Shown here: piece by piece, positions 21,884 to 30,418 of the stretch
Layout: each line of letters begins with the position of its first letter
How positions within the stretch are numbered: position 1 is the first letter of the stretch
DNA from: an uncultured Alphaproteobacteria bacterium
GTDB taxonomy: Bacteria; Pseudomonadota; Alphaproteobacteria; Rhodobacterales; Rhodobacteraceae
Assembly (NCBI GenBank): GCA_902576905.1
Contig: CACGWW010000010.1
Location: 1 to 51,842, forward strand
Length of the DNA stretch: 51,842 nucleotides
Direction: 5' to 3'
The notes under the pieces: generated by a model
Database searches by the model: none
Seen by the model: the letters and a program-made list of their open reading frames with translations, nothing else
What the model was told of the DNA's origin: nothing
Translations under genes and position numbers: made by a program

Positions 21884-23059
21884 TTAACTAATAATTGACG
21901 CGTTTATTAATTTTTCAATGTCGGTAACGATCACCTTAACCGGATTTGTTGACGTAGCTGTGTCAAACATAGCTTTTTTTGCAATCCTTTTGGCACAGCT
22001 ATCAGGGACTCCAATTTCTGAGAGTGACTCCGGGATTTCTAATTGTGTTAATAATTGTTTAATACATGAAATTAAATGATGCTGGGTATCTTCCTTTAAA
22101 CCAAGTGATTTGGTTATTCTATTTGTCTTTTCACCCATATTCACCAAGTTAAAATCTAAGACCGTTGGCAAAATAATAGCATTGGTCAAGCCGTGATGAG
22201 TGTTAAACTCCGCGCCAATCATGTGAGATATTGCATGAACCAACCCCAGACCCTTTAAAAATGACACACCGGCCATACATGACCCTATAAGCATTCCCGA
22301 TCTTGCGTTCAAGTCATTAAGATTATCACATGCTCTTGGCAAATATTTCCATATGAGGTGTAACGATTCCAATGCCATTGCATCATAGATAGGGTTAAAG
22401 TCAGGAACCAAATACGCTTCAATTGCATGCGTAAGAGCATCCAATCCAGTCCATGCGGTTAAATTAAAAGGGAGATCCAGTGTTACCATTGGGTCTAATA
22501 TTGTTTGGCAGGGCTTGTACATCGGATGCCAAACACAGAACTTCATTAGTTTTTTTGAATGCGTTACCATCGCGGTACTTTCGGTTTCCGCTCCAGTACC
22601 CGCTGTTGTCGGAATGGTAATAAGCTTTGGGAACACACTATTATTGTCTATTTTGGGAGGATTTTTCTCGTAGTCAAATCTCCAGAGATCTTTACCACTA
22701 TTAACAGTCAAGCCAATGGCTTTACCTCCATCCAATGCGCTGCCTCCACCAATTGCTATTATCCCATCATGTTTGTCTTTTGAGAACTGGTCGCACCCCA
22801 TTTCTAAATCTTTATCATTTGGGTTAGGCGCTATACCGCTGTAAAAACCAAAAGAAACATTTTTCTTTTTCAAAGCCTTTTTTAAAATATCTATAAATGA
22901 TAGGTTTTTGCTTCCTTTATCAGTGACAATTAAAGGATTTGAAATACCATATTTTGTGCAATAATCACCTACCTCCCAAATGCGTCCAGGTCCATAAGCT
23001 ATTGGTATTGGGAATACCCAATCCTGTGGTGTTAAAATTTTTTCATCCTCTATAAACAT
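21884..23059 (-). CDS. iron-containing alcohol dehydrogenase
   Basis: A group III alcohol dehydrogenase of 391 residues. The NAD(P)-binding GGGSALDGGKA (104-114) and TTAGTGAETES (151-161) are typical. The metal ligands are visible as D207 and H211 (GLDALTHAIEAY), H275 (GLVHAISH) and H288/H289 (NTHHGLTNA). Position beside phnC suggests oxidation of an alcohol from phosphonate breakdown, or of a phosphonate alcohol itself, but nothing in the sequence proves this. It is transcribed toward phnC with a gap of about 94 bp, which holds the phnC Pho box. Confidence 0.88.
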   Translation of the reverse strand: MFIEDEKILTPQDWVFPIPIAYGPGRIWEVGDYCTKYGISNPLIVTDKGSKNLSFIDILKKALKKKNVSFGFYSGIAPNPNDKDLEMGCDQFSKDKHDGIIAIGGGSALDGGKAIGLTVNSGKDLWRFDYEKNPPKIDNNSVFPKLITIPTTAGTGAETESTAMVTHSKKLMKFCVWHPMYKPCQTILDPMVTLDLPFNLTAWTGLDALTHAIEAYLVPDFNPIYDAMALESLHLIWKYLPRACDNLNDLNARSGMLIGSCMAGVSFLKGLGLVHAISHMIGAEFNTHHGLTNAIILPTVLDFNLVNMGEKTNRITKSLGLKEDTQHHLISCIKQLLTQLEIPESLSEIGVPDSCAKRIAKKAMFDTATSTNPVKVIVTDIEKLINASIIS

Positions 23060-23165
23060 TTTTTCTCAATTTACTGTTTTCTTTTTACAGAATAGATTGT
23101 TTTAGGAAAGGTTTGTAAAAAACTTTTAAGTGGTTGTGGAACACTAAAACATTGAGAAGCTGTTA

Positions 23166-24092
23166 ATGATACTTGAAAGAATCACTGTAGAGCCAAAATA
23201 CTCAGATACATCTTTAAGCTTAGCGCTTTTAATTAGCGGAGGCTTATGGGGTCTTTATTGGATACCAATAAGGGAACTGTCATTGGCAGGATTGGATAGC
23301 TATTGGAGTATCTTTTTTATAAATGCTTGCCCACTTCTAGTTCTATCCCCAATGGCACTTTTCAAGATCAATCAATTTAAATTTACAGATTGGTCCACTC
23401 TATTATCTGGTCTTACCATAGGACTTGCTTTCACGCTTTACGCAGGCGCGATTTTAGAGACTACCGTTGTCAGGGCAACCCTCTTGTTTTATCTTAGCCC
23501 GATCTGGGGAACTATTTTCGGCACGATTTTTTTATCGGAGAGATTTACCGTCAGACGGACAATTGCAATTATTTTTGCTTTGTTCGGGATTTTTTTGCTT
23601 CTATCAAATAAAGATACTTCAAATTTTACATTGAAGATAGGTGACTTTTTCGGTTTTTCATCAGGCCTTCTTTTTGCTATTGGATCGGGATTGTTGAAGC
23701 GCTCGCCAAGAATAAAAATATTTCCTCTAACGTTCTTCGTTTATGCATTCACCAGTGCAGGCGCGTTAGCATTGGTATTTTTTTTCGTCGGCCAGACTGA
23801 AATACCAAAAAAGACTGTAATTGATTTTTTCCCTTATGTTTTTCTATGGTCTACAATTATATTTATGCCAAGCTTTATGGTTGTCTTTAAAGTCTCACAG
23901 ACTTTGTTTCCTGGACGCGTAGCTATTCTCCTTATGTCAGAGATCATAGTTGCTGTTGTTACGGCTAGTATTTTACTTCCAGAGGAAAGAATGACTTTAA
24001 TTCAATGGCTTGGAGCACTTGCAATTGTTATAGCCGGCTTTATTGAGATACTATTTAGCAAGTCGACAGCATACATATCAAAGCCCATGTAA
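23166..24092 (+). CDS. EamA/DMT-family permease
   Basis: A 308-residue inner-membrane protein with about ten hydrophobic segments and two EamA halves. SLALLISGGLWGLYWIPIREL opens the first, and the second repeats the FYLSPIWGTIFG-like pattern as LLMSEIIVAVVTA. DMT permeases export or import small metabolites, and no substrate is evident. It stands between the alcohol and aldehyde dehydrogenase genes on the opposite strand and overlaps the ALDH 3' end by 15 bp. TTGTAAA with TTTTAAG 11 bp on (from 23129) is a very weak Pho-like pair upstream. Confidence 0.82.
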   Translation: MILERITVEPKYSDTSLSLALLISGGLWGLYWIPIRELSLAGLDSYWSIFFINACPLLVLSPMALFKINQFKFTDWSTLLSGLTIGLAFTLYAGAILETTVVRATLLFYLSPIWGTIFGTIFLSERFTVRRTIAIIFALFGIFLLLSNKDTSNFTLKIGDFFGFSSGLLFAIGSGLLKRSPRIKIFPLTFFVYAFTSAGALALVFFFVGQTEIPKKTVIDFFPYVFLWSTIIFMPSFMVVFKVSQTLFPGRVAILLMSEIIVAVVTASILLPEERMTLIQWLGALAIVIAGFIEILFSKSTAYISKPM

Positions 24093-25502
24093 CGATTTAG
24101 TTTCCAAATAATCCTCCAAACCCATTAAACCACCCTCTCTGCCATTGCCGGATTGTTTGTATCCACCAAAAGGTGTTCCATAATTGTATCCACCTCCATT
24201 TATGTGAACTGCCCCGACTCTCAATTGTGAACTAACACGCTCTGCTTTTTTAATGTCAGACGTTTGCACATAGGCCGCTAAGCCATAGGGCGAGTCATTT
24301 GCTATAGATATCGCTTCCTGCTCATTCTTGAATGGCATTATAACTAAAACTGGTCCGAAAATTTCTTCTCTAGCGATCCTCATAGTATTTCTAACATTAT
24401 AAAAAATTGTTGGTTTAACAAACCAACCCTTTTCTAAACCGTGAGGCTTACCTAAACCTCCCGTTAAGACGGAGGCTCCTTCTTTTATTCCCAAATCAAT
24501 CATATTTTGAACTCGATCGAATTGTATTTTATCAAATAAGGGCCCTATGTGATCTCCCTCTTTAGTTGGATCTCCGATTAAAATTTCTTCTGCTGACTTC
24601 TTTGCTATTTTTAAAACCTCTTCGTAACAAGAGTGTTCAACTAGTAGCCTCGTCGGTGCATCACAAGATTGACCCGTATTGAACATGCACTCATTGATCG
24701 AATATTTTATATCCCTTTCTAGATTTGCATCCGAAAATACAATGTTAGGTGATTTTCCACCAAGTTCCAAAGTAACTCTTTTAATGGTCTCAGAAGAATC
24801 TTTGGTTACCATGATTCCAGCTCTTGTCGATCCAGTGAAAGACATCATATCTATTTCTGGATGCTTTGACATTACCCTTCCCACCGTATCTCCGACACCG
24901 TTAACCAAATTAAAAACACCGGCTGGGTAGCCGGCCTCCTCAATGATTTCGGTATAAACCATCGCAGATAAGGGTGTGTACTCTGACGGTTTCAAGATAC
25001 AGGTACAGCCAGTTGCTAAAGCTGGTATAACCTTCAGTGCGATTTGATTTACAGGCCAGTTCCAAGGTGTTATCAGTCCACAAATCCCTACCGGTTCTTT
25101 TAAAAGAATATCCCCACTATCCAAAAGTGTTCTTTCCTTAAGCTCTGCCAGCGCACCAATAAATGATTCCAAGTGCCCTACAGCTGCATCCGCTTGGGCA
25201 GATCGTGCCATTGATATAGGTGCACCCATCTCTTCGCGCATGGCCTGGGCTAAATCTTCGAACCTTCTCTCTGTTATTCTCTTGAGATCCTTCAAGAGAT
25301 CTATTCTTTCTTTCTTTTTCGTTTTGGAAAAGCTTGTAAATGCTTTTTTCGCCGACTGAACTGCATCATTGACATCCTGTTCATTTCCTAGTGACACAGT
25401 CCCGATTTGTCTTAAATCCGATGGGCTTATCACAGCCATTGTTTCGTCTGATCTTGGGTTTACCCACGTCCCATTAATAAAAAATTTTTTTAACTTTTCC
25501 AT
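24078..25502 (-). CDS. NAD(P)-dependent aldehyde dehydrogenase
   Basis: An ALDH superfamily protein of 474 residues from ATG 25502. Key parts are intact: TPWNWPVNQ, FTGSTRAG, LELGGKSPN (catalytic Glu), NTGQSCDAP (catalytic Cys) and EEIFGPVLVI. The C-terminal PFGGYKQSGNGREGG block is standard. An in-frame TTG at 25532 would add 10 residues. It may oxidise the aldehyde made by the iron alcohol dehydrogenase 1 kb away. It diverges from gap, whose Pho box (25556-25573) lies in the shared 103-bp gap. Confidence 0.88.
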   Translation of the reverse strand: MEKLKKFFINGTWVNPRSDETMAVISPSDLRQIGTVSLGNEQDVNDAVQSAKKAFTSFSKTKKKERIDLLKDLKRITERRFEDLAQAMREEMGAPISMARSAQADAAVGHLESFIGALAELKERTLLDSGDILLKEPVGICGLITPWNWPVNQIALKVIPALATGCTCILKPSEYTPLSAMVYTEIIEEAGYPAGVFNLVNGVGDTVGRVMSKHPEIDMMSFTGSTRAGIMVTKDSSETIKRVTLELGGKSPNIVFSDANLERDIKYSINECMFNTGQSCDAPTRLLVEHSCYEEVLKIAKKSAEEILIGDPTKEGDHIGPLFDKIQFDRVQNMIDLGIKEGASVLTGGLGKPHGLEKGWFVKPTIFYNVRNTMRIAREEIFGPVLVIMPFKNEQEAISIANDSPYGLAAYVQTSDIKKAERVSSQLRVGAVHINGGGYNYGTPFGGYKQSGNGREGGLMGLEDYLETKSLHGL

Positions 25503-25555
25503 TTTTTTAATCCGTGATTTTTCTATCCTCAACTATAGACAATTAATTGTATTTT

Positions 25556-25573
25556 CTTACATATTTTTGTCAT
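25556..25573 (+). promoter_or_regulatory. Pho box upstream of gap-arsJ
   Basis: CTTACAT, ATTT, TTGTCAT: two units 11 bp apart, matching CTGTCAT at 5/7 and 6/7, 32 bp before the gap start. The second unit continues into AATTT, as at the phnG and phnM2 boxes. Confidence 0.6.
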
Positions 25574-25605
25574 AATTTTTTTGTAACGTCTATCCGAGGT
25601 CTATT

Positions 25606-26610
25606 ATGAAAATAATTATTAACGGGTTAGGAAGAATTGGGAAGCTTGTCTTTAGAAGACTATGCGATGAGAACCTCCATAAAAATATTTTAATGGTGAA
25701 TGAGAAAGCAGGGTCTGCTTCTGACCAAGAGTATTTTTTAAGATATGACACTGTTCATGGGACTTGGGGTGATGACCTATGTTTTGAAAATGGTTGTCTT
25801 AATTACAAAGATCATTCTATAGCTGTGATGACAGAGGGGTCTATAGAGAGTATTAGTTTTCCTAAATCTGAAAAGTTTCTGGTAGTAGATTGCACTGGCG
25901 TGAATAAATCAGAAAAATTACTTGAGCCATACTTCGAAAGAAAGGCATCATACGTATTAATTTCTGCCCCTATAGAATCATCCAATGTCCAGAATATTGT
26001 TTATGGAATAAATCATCAATCCATAGACACTAGTGCTTATAAAATATTTACAGCCGCAAGCTGTACCACTAATTGCCTCGCGCCTATTGTAAAAGTTCTC
26101 GAAGAAAATATTGGAATAAAGCATGGGTCAATTACAACTATCCATAACATTACAAACTCTCAAACTATTGTTGATGCTCCAAAAAATAATTTAAGGCGAT
26201 CGAGATCCGGAATTAACTCATTAATCCCCACGACCACGGGCTCAGCTAGGGCAATTTCATTAATTTATCCAGAGCTTAAAGGAAGGCTGAATGGTCATGC
26301 TGTAAGAGTTCCTCTCTTGAACGCATCATTGACTGATTGTGTTTTTGAGATGAAACAGAATGTAGAAGTTGATAAGATTAATCAACTTTTTAACGAAGCT
26401 TCAAATACCTATTTGAGAGATATCTTATCTTATGAAGAAAAACCCTTGGTGTCATCTGATTATGTTAATAATCCCCACTCAGCAATTATCGACTCTCTTT
26501 CAACTATGGTCGTAAATAAAACCCAGCTTAAGATATATGCCTGGTATGATAATGAATGGGGATACGCCTGTAGAATGGTTGACATCTTATCTAAATTAAT
26601 CCGAGACTAG
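25606..26610 (+). CDS. gap: ArsJ-associated glyceraldehyde-3-phosphate dehydrogenase
   Basis: A 334-residue type I GAPDH. NAD-binding INGLGRIGKLVFRRL (5-19), the active-site AASCTTNCLAP with Cys153, His180 in TTIHN, and the C-terminal WYDNEWGYACRMVD are intact. The catalytic-helper motif reads HNITNSQ rather than the usual HAYTNDQ, a sign of a specialised GAPDH. In gap-arsJ pairs the enzyme uses arsenate in place of phosphate to make 1-arseno-3-phosphoglycerate, which ArsJ exports. Here arsJ starts 9 bp downstream, which supports this role over glycolysis. The upstream Pho box implies induction by phosphate starvation. Confidence 0.9.
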   Translation: MKIIINGLGRIGKLVFRRLCDENLHKNILMVNEKAGSASDQEYFLRYDTVHGTWGDDLCFENGCLNYKDHSIAVMTEGSIESISFPKSEKFLVVDCTGVNKSEKLLEPYFERKASYVLISAPIESSNVQNIVYGINHQSIDTSAYKIFTAASCTTNCLAPIVKVLEENIGIKHGSITTIHNITNSQTIVDAPKNNLRRSRSGINSLIPTTTGSARAISLIYPELKGRLNGHAVRVPLLNASLTDCVFEMKQNVEVDKINQLFNEASNTYLRDILSYEEKPLVSSDYVNNPHSAIIDSLSTMVVNKTQLKIYAWYDNEWGYACRMVDILSKLIRD

Positions 26611-26619
26611 GCTTTCCTC

Positions 26620-27873
26620 TTGTTGATATTCAATCCATTTTTAAATGTATCGATTATTTATTGGTTTTTGATGCTGACCGATGGTGCTTTACGAATGTTA
26701 GTGCTAATGCATTTTCATGATAAAGGCTATTCTCCTTTTACTCTCGCTTATATATTTCTACTCTACGAATTTATGGGTGTTATTACAAATTTTATGGCTG
26801 GCATTTTTGGTCGTCGCTTTGGATTATCCACCCTCTTGATAGCTGGTACTAGCCTGCAGGTATTAAGCCTAACATCACTTGGCCTTCTTTCGATTAATAG
26901 CCCAGAATGGTTTATGATTTTTTGCCTTATCTTTTTTCAAGGTCTCTGTGGTGTCGCTAAAGATTTGACTAAAATAGGAAGTAAGACAGCCGTAAAGTTT
27001 CTAAGCAATGAAAATATTAAAGGGAAGCTTTTTAGGAACGTCAGTTGGCTCACAGGATCCAAAAATACTGTTAAAGGGTTAGGTTTTTTTGTTGGTGCTT
27101 TTTTGATTACCATTCATCCCTTCTCAATCTCTTTATATATTCTTGCCTTCATTTTGTTTATAGCTCTAATGATTGCGTTGAACCCAGTGTTAAAAACGCC
27201 TGAATTAAATACAAAATCAAATAGAATACAATCAGAAGGAAAGTTTTTTTCTGACATTTCCAGTATAAATTATCTTTCTTTGTCGAGAATTTTCTTGTTT
27301 GGTGCACGAGACATTTGGTTCGTAATTGGAATTCCTTTGTTTTTATTGGAAGTGTTTTCAACTATGTTTGTTACGGGATCAAACGGTAAAGTTGTTTTCC
27401 TTTTGGTAGGCAGCTTCATGGCTCTATGGGTCATTTTTTATGGCTTCGTACAATCTCAAGTGCCAGCAATTATTCAAAGAAAAACTGATTTAAATATAGA
27501 ATCTAGTGCTTTTCGCTGGTCCATTATTGTAATTTTCCCTACCTTATTTTTAACTTTGTTAACTTTTGTTTTTGATAACACTCTGTCAGTGACGCTGATT
27601 GTAATAATAATCACTTTACTTTTTATATTTGGAGGTTTTTTTGCAATTAATTCAAGCATCCATTCTTATTTGATATTAAAGTTAACAAGTAAAAAAAATG
27701 CATCCGAAGATGTTGGTTTTTACTATTCAGCTAACGCAGTGGGTCGCTTTTTTGGAACACTATTATCTGGAGTTAGCTATCAGTTGGGCGGGCTTAGCCT
27801 TTGCTTATTCTTTACGACGGTCTTTTTAGTTTGTTCCAGTTATTTTATTGCAATTTTGGCAAAAAAAACTTGA
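26620..27873 (+). CDS. arsJ: ArsJ, MFS exporter of 1-arseno-3-phosphoglycerate
   Basis: A 417-residue MFS protein with about twelve membrane segments. The N-terminal block MLTDGALRMLVLMHFHDKGYSP (from residue 18) followed by LLYEFMGVITNFMAGIFGRRFGL is the ArsJ hallmark. The start is TTG at 26620 (or the next TTG), 9 bp after gap. With gap it forms an arsenate-efflux pathway. No arsR regulator or arsC reductase is adjacent, so control is probably through the Pho box before gap. Confidence 0.9.
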   Translation: MLIFNPFLNVSIIYWFLMLTDGALRMLVLMHFHDKGYSPFTLAYIFLLYEFMGVITNFMAGIFGRRFGLSTLLIAGTSLQVLSLTSLGLLSINSPEWFMIFCLIFFQGLCGVAKDLTKIGSKTAVKFLSNENIKGKLFRNVSWLTGSKNTVKGLGFFVGAFLITIHPFSISLYILAFILFIALMIALNPVLKTPELNTKSNRIQSEGKFFSDISSINYLSLSRIFLFGARDIWFVIGIPLFLLEVFSTMFVTGSNGKVVFLLVGSFMALWVIFYGFVQSQVPAIIQRKTDLNIESSAFRWSIIVIFPTLFLTLLTFVFDNTLSVTLIVIIITLLFIFGGFFAINSSIHSYLILKLTSKKNASEDVGFYYSANAVGRFFGTLLSGVSYQLGGLSLCLFFTTVFLVCSSYFIAILAKKT

Positions 27874-27933
27874 TATCTGGATTTAAAAATGAATCACTGT
27901 AAGCTACAATTTACGTTCTGAGTTGGTTTTAAG

Positions 27934-29232
27934 ATGAAAGACAATCGTAAAGATTATATCATTTTTTCTACTATTCTAATTGGTTTAACAATGGTTTTTG
28001 CGAGCTTAGGATATCCAATCTGGGTTTTCCCTGCAACGGTTCTCATGTGCTCGATAATATTTTTTATGTATTTAAAGTCTAGCCAAATAGGCGAAAAGCA
28101 CCATGTTAACGCATTGAAACAGGAAGCTATCAAGGAAGAGATTCAAGATACGTATAATGCCAAGATCACTTACAGGGTAATTAAAGGATTATTGAACATT
28201 CTTCCTTCACCCTATATTTTGATCGACAGAAATGGTAGAATAACATTCATAAATTCAGAGGCTAAAGGAATAGTCCCTGATTTTCATGCTGGCTCCCATA
28301 TTTCGAACGTTTTCAGGTCGCCTATTTTTTTAGCTGCTGTCGAGAATGCAATAAAAAAAGATAAGCAGGTAAAGCTGTCTTTTGAAGTTCAAAGCCCACA
28401 ATTTCGTCAATTTAGTGCAAATATTTTTTTCATATCATCAAATAAAATATCAAACAATTTCAATGACATTTTTATCCAACTAACAGATGACTCAACTCAT
28501 ATAAAAGCCGAAAAAATGCGGACGGATTTTGTTGCAAACGCTAGTCATGAGCTTAGAACTCCATTAGCGTCGATCACAGGCTTTATCGAAACATTGCAAG
28601 GGCCAGCAAAAAATGATCCGAAGGCAAAGGATCTTTTCTTAAATCTTATGGCCAAACAGGCTGGTAAAATGGAACTTTTAATTAAAGATTTGATGTCTCT
28701 TTCCAAATTGGAAATACTAGAGACTAAACCTATTACGTCTGTCTGCTCATTAAGTGAACTTATCAGTGATTTAACGCAGAGCTTACAACAATACGCACAA
28801 GACAATAATGTTAAACTAGTTAATAATATTTCTAAAAAAATGATGCCAATAATGGGGGAAGTTGATCAATTGCGACAACTATTCTCAAACTTAATAGAGA
28901 ATGCTATTAAATACTCAGGATCTGAATGTGAAGTAAAAATTTTTCTGTCCAAAGAAAAACACAAAGGTATGGTTGGAATAGTGATTGAGGATAACGGGCG
29001 TGGAATTTCTGCAGAACATTTACCTAGACTTACGGAGAGATTTTATAGAGCTAACACAAATTCTGAAGCTGAAAAAGAGGGTACTGGTTTAGGATTGGCG
29101 ATAGTGAAGCATATTTTAATCAGACACCGCGGAAAACTCCAGATTGATTCCAAACTTGACAAAGGCAGTCAATTTACTGCTTGGCTACCAAAAGGGAATT
29201 TGGGTAAACAAAAAAAAAATAAAGTGAATTAA
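27934..29232 (+). CDS. phoR: PhoR, phosphate-regulon sensor histidine kinase
   Basis: A 432-residue membrane kinase. Two membrane segments (about 9-27 and 30-47) are followed by a PAS-like domain (about 85-185, SPYILIDRNGRITFIN). Then comes the HisKA box ASHELRTPLAS with phospho-acceptor His205. The ATPase domain has N box LIENAIKYS, G1 DNGRGI and G2 GTGLGLAIV. It heads phoR-pstSCAB-phoU-phoB, the usual alphaproteobacterial layout. PhoR senses Pst/PhoU status and phosphorylates PhoB. No clear Pho box was found before it. Confidence 0.92.
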   Translation: MKDNRKDYIIFSTILIGLTMVFASLGYPIWVFPATVLMCSIIFFMYLKSSQIGEKHHVNALKQEAIKEEIQDTYNAKITYRVIKGLLNILPSPYILIDRNGRITFINSEAKGIVPDFHAGSHISNVFRSPIFLAAVENAIKKDKQVKLSFEVQSPQFRQFSANIFFISSNKISNNFNDIFIQLTDDSTHIKAEKMRTDFVANASHELRTPLASITGFIETLQGPAKNDPKAKDLFLNLMAKQAGKMELLIKDLMSLSKLEILETKPITSVCSLSELISDLTQSLQQYAQDNNVKLVNNISKKMMPIMGEVDQLRQLFSNLIENAIKYSGSECEVKIFLSKEKHKGMVGIVIEDNGRGISAEHLPRLTERFYRANTNSEAEKEGTGLGLAIVKHILIRHRGKLQIDSKLDKGSQFTAWLPKGNLGKQKKNKVN

Positions 29233-29289
29233 AAATTTGAAAAAATTTATGTTTTCAATATCTTATTTATTCATAAAATTTTAATATTT

Positions 29290-29333
29290 TTGACACATTT
29301 AAGTGAGGATCTAGTGACATTGTTCGATGTAAT
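29290..29333 (+). promoter_or_regulatory. candidate degenerate Pho promoter of pstS
   Basis: Units TTGACAC (29290), AAGTGAG (29301) and TAGTGAC (29312) keep an 11-bp period with G and A in register but match CTGTCAT poorly (3-4 of 7). TGTAAT (29328-29333) sits 9 nt after the last unit and would be a good -10. The start would lie near 29340, 27 bp before pstS. Confidence 0.4.
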
Positions 29334-29366
29334 TAGACTTTTGAGTTAACAAAGGAGTTGTCAATA

Positions 29367-30332
29367 ATGAACAATATTTTAAAAATTTTTACTGCTGCAG
29401 TTGTAGGGGCAGTCTTAAGCACTGGCTCGCTGATGGCTAGGGAAGGCGATCAAATATCGATCGTTGGATCCTCAACTGTATTCCCATTTTCAACCATCGT
29501 TGCAGAGCGTTTTGCCAAAAACACTGACTTTAAAGCCCCAGTTATAGAATCAACGGGTACCGGTGGGGGCGCGAAACTATTTTGTGCAGGGATCGGTCTT
29601 GATCATCCAGACGTAACCAATGCAAGTAGGGCAATGAAATCAAGCGAAAAAGAGACTTGTACTGCAAACGGTATAACGCCGGTTGAGTATATGATCGGCT
29701 TTGATGGAATAACTTTCTCAAACAGCAATAAAGCACAGAAGTATTCTTTAACTAAGGAAGAGATTTTCAAAGCTGTGTCAGCTAAAATAATGTCTAACGG
29801 GAAAATGGTAGACAATGGCTATAAGAGATGGAGCGACATTAATCCGTCCTTGCCGAGTGTTAAAATAGATGTTTTGGCTCCTCCACCATCTTCCGGCACA
29901 CGAGATGCTTTCGTAGAGTTGGTCATGCACGATACTTGCAAGAAGGTTTATAAAATGCCTAAAAAAGGTGATGACGGGTACAAGGCCCTTTGTTCTGCAC
30001 TAAGAGAAGACGGTGCTGTTACCGAGGCAGGAGAAAATGACAACCTGATTATAGAAAAGCTTGCTGCAAATCAGGATCGATTTGGTATTTTCGGATATTC
30101 ATTTCTTGACCAAAATAAAGATAAGGTTCAGGGTTCTGTCATAAACGGTGTAGCTCCATCAATGGGTACAATTGCTGATAGTTCGTACAAAGTTTCTCGG
30201 CCACTATTCTTTTATGTTAAAAAAGAACACGTTGGGGTAGTTCCAGGACTTCAAGAGTTTTCTGACTATTTTATGAGCTTAGCAGTGAGCGGTAGCCCCT
30301 TAGAAGCTGCTGGCCTTATTCCAAAGCCATAG
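29367..30332 (+). CDS. pstS: PstS, phosphate-binding periplasmic protein
   Basis: A 321-residue phosphate-binding protein. AAAGGAG lies 9 nt before ATG 29367, which fixes this start over an in-frame TTG at 29358. The signal peptide ends near SLMA-REG (about 20). Phosphate-binding elements are visible as VGSSTVFPFS (about 30-39), STGTGGG (about 58-64), NASRAMKSSE (about 85-94) and PPSSGTRDAF. It presents phosphate to PstCA. A strong hairpin follows the stop. Length and motifs are those of the alphaproteobacterial long-form PstS. Confidence 0.95.
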   Translation: MNNILKIFTAAVVGAVLSTGSLMAREGDQISIVGSSTVFPFSTIVAERFAKNTDFKAPVIESTGTGGGAKLFCAGIGLDHPDVTNASRAMKSSEKETCTANGITPVEYMIGFDGITFSNSNKAQKYSLTKEEIFKAVSAKIMSNGKMVDNGYKRWSDINPSLPSVKIDVLAPPPSSGTRDAFVELVMHDTCKKVYKMPKKGDDGYKALCSALREDGAVTEAGENDNLIIEKLAANQDRFGIFGYSFLDQNKDKVQGSVINGVAPSMGTIADSSYKVSRPLFFYVKKEHVGVVPGLQEFSDYFMSLAVSGSPLEAAGLIPKP

Positions 30333-30354
30333 TGTACTAACCTATTTACTTAGA

Positions 30355-30386
30355 CCATAAAGCCGATTACCATATCGGCTTTATGG
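30355..30386 (+). other. intercistronic hairpin between pstS and pstC
   Basis: A perfect 13-bp stem, CCATAAAGCCGAT and ATCGGCTTTATGG, with a 6-nt loop, 22 bp after the pstS stop. No T-run follows, so read-through into pstC is expected. It probably stabilises the upstream pstS message or attenuates pstC, giving excess binding protein. Confidence 0.8.
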
Positions 30387-30418
30387 CACATTAAATTACA
30401 GACAGGATTTTCACTTCA

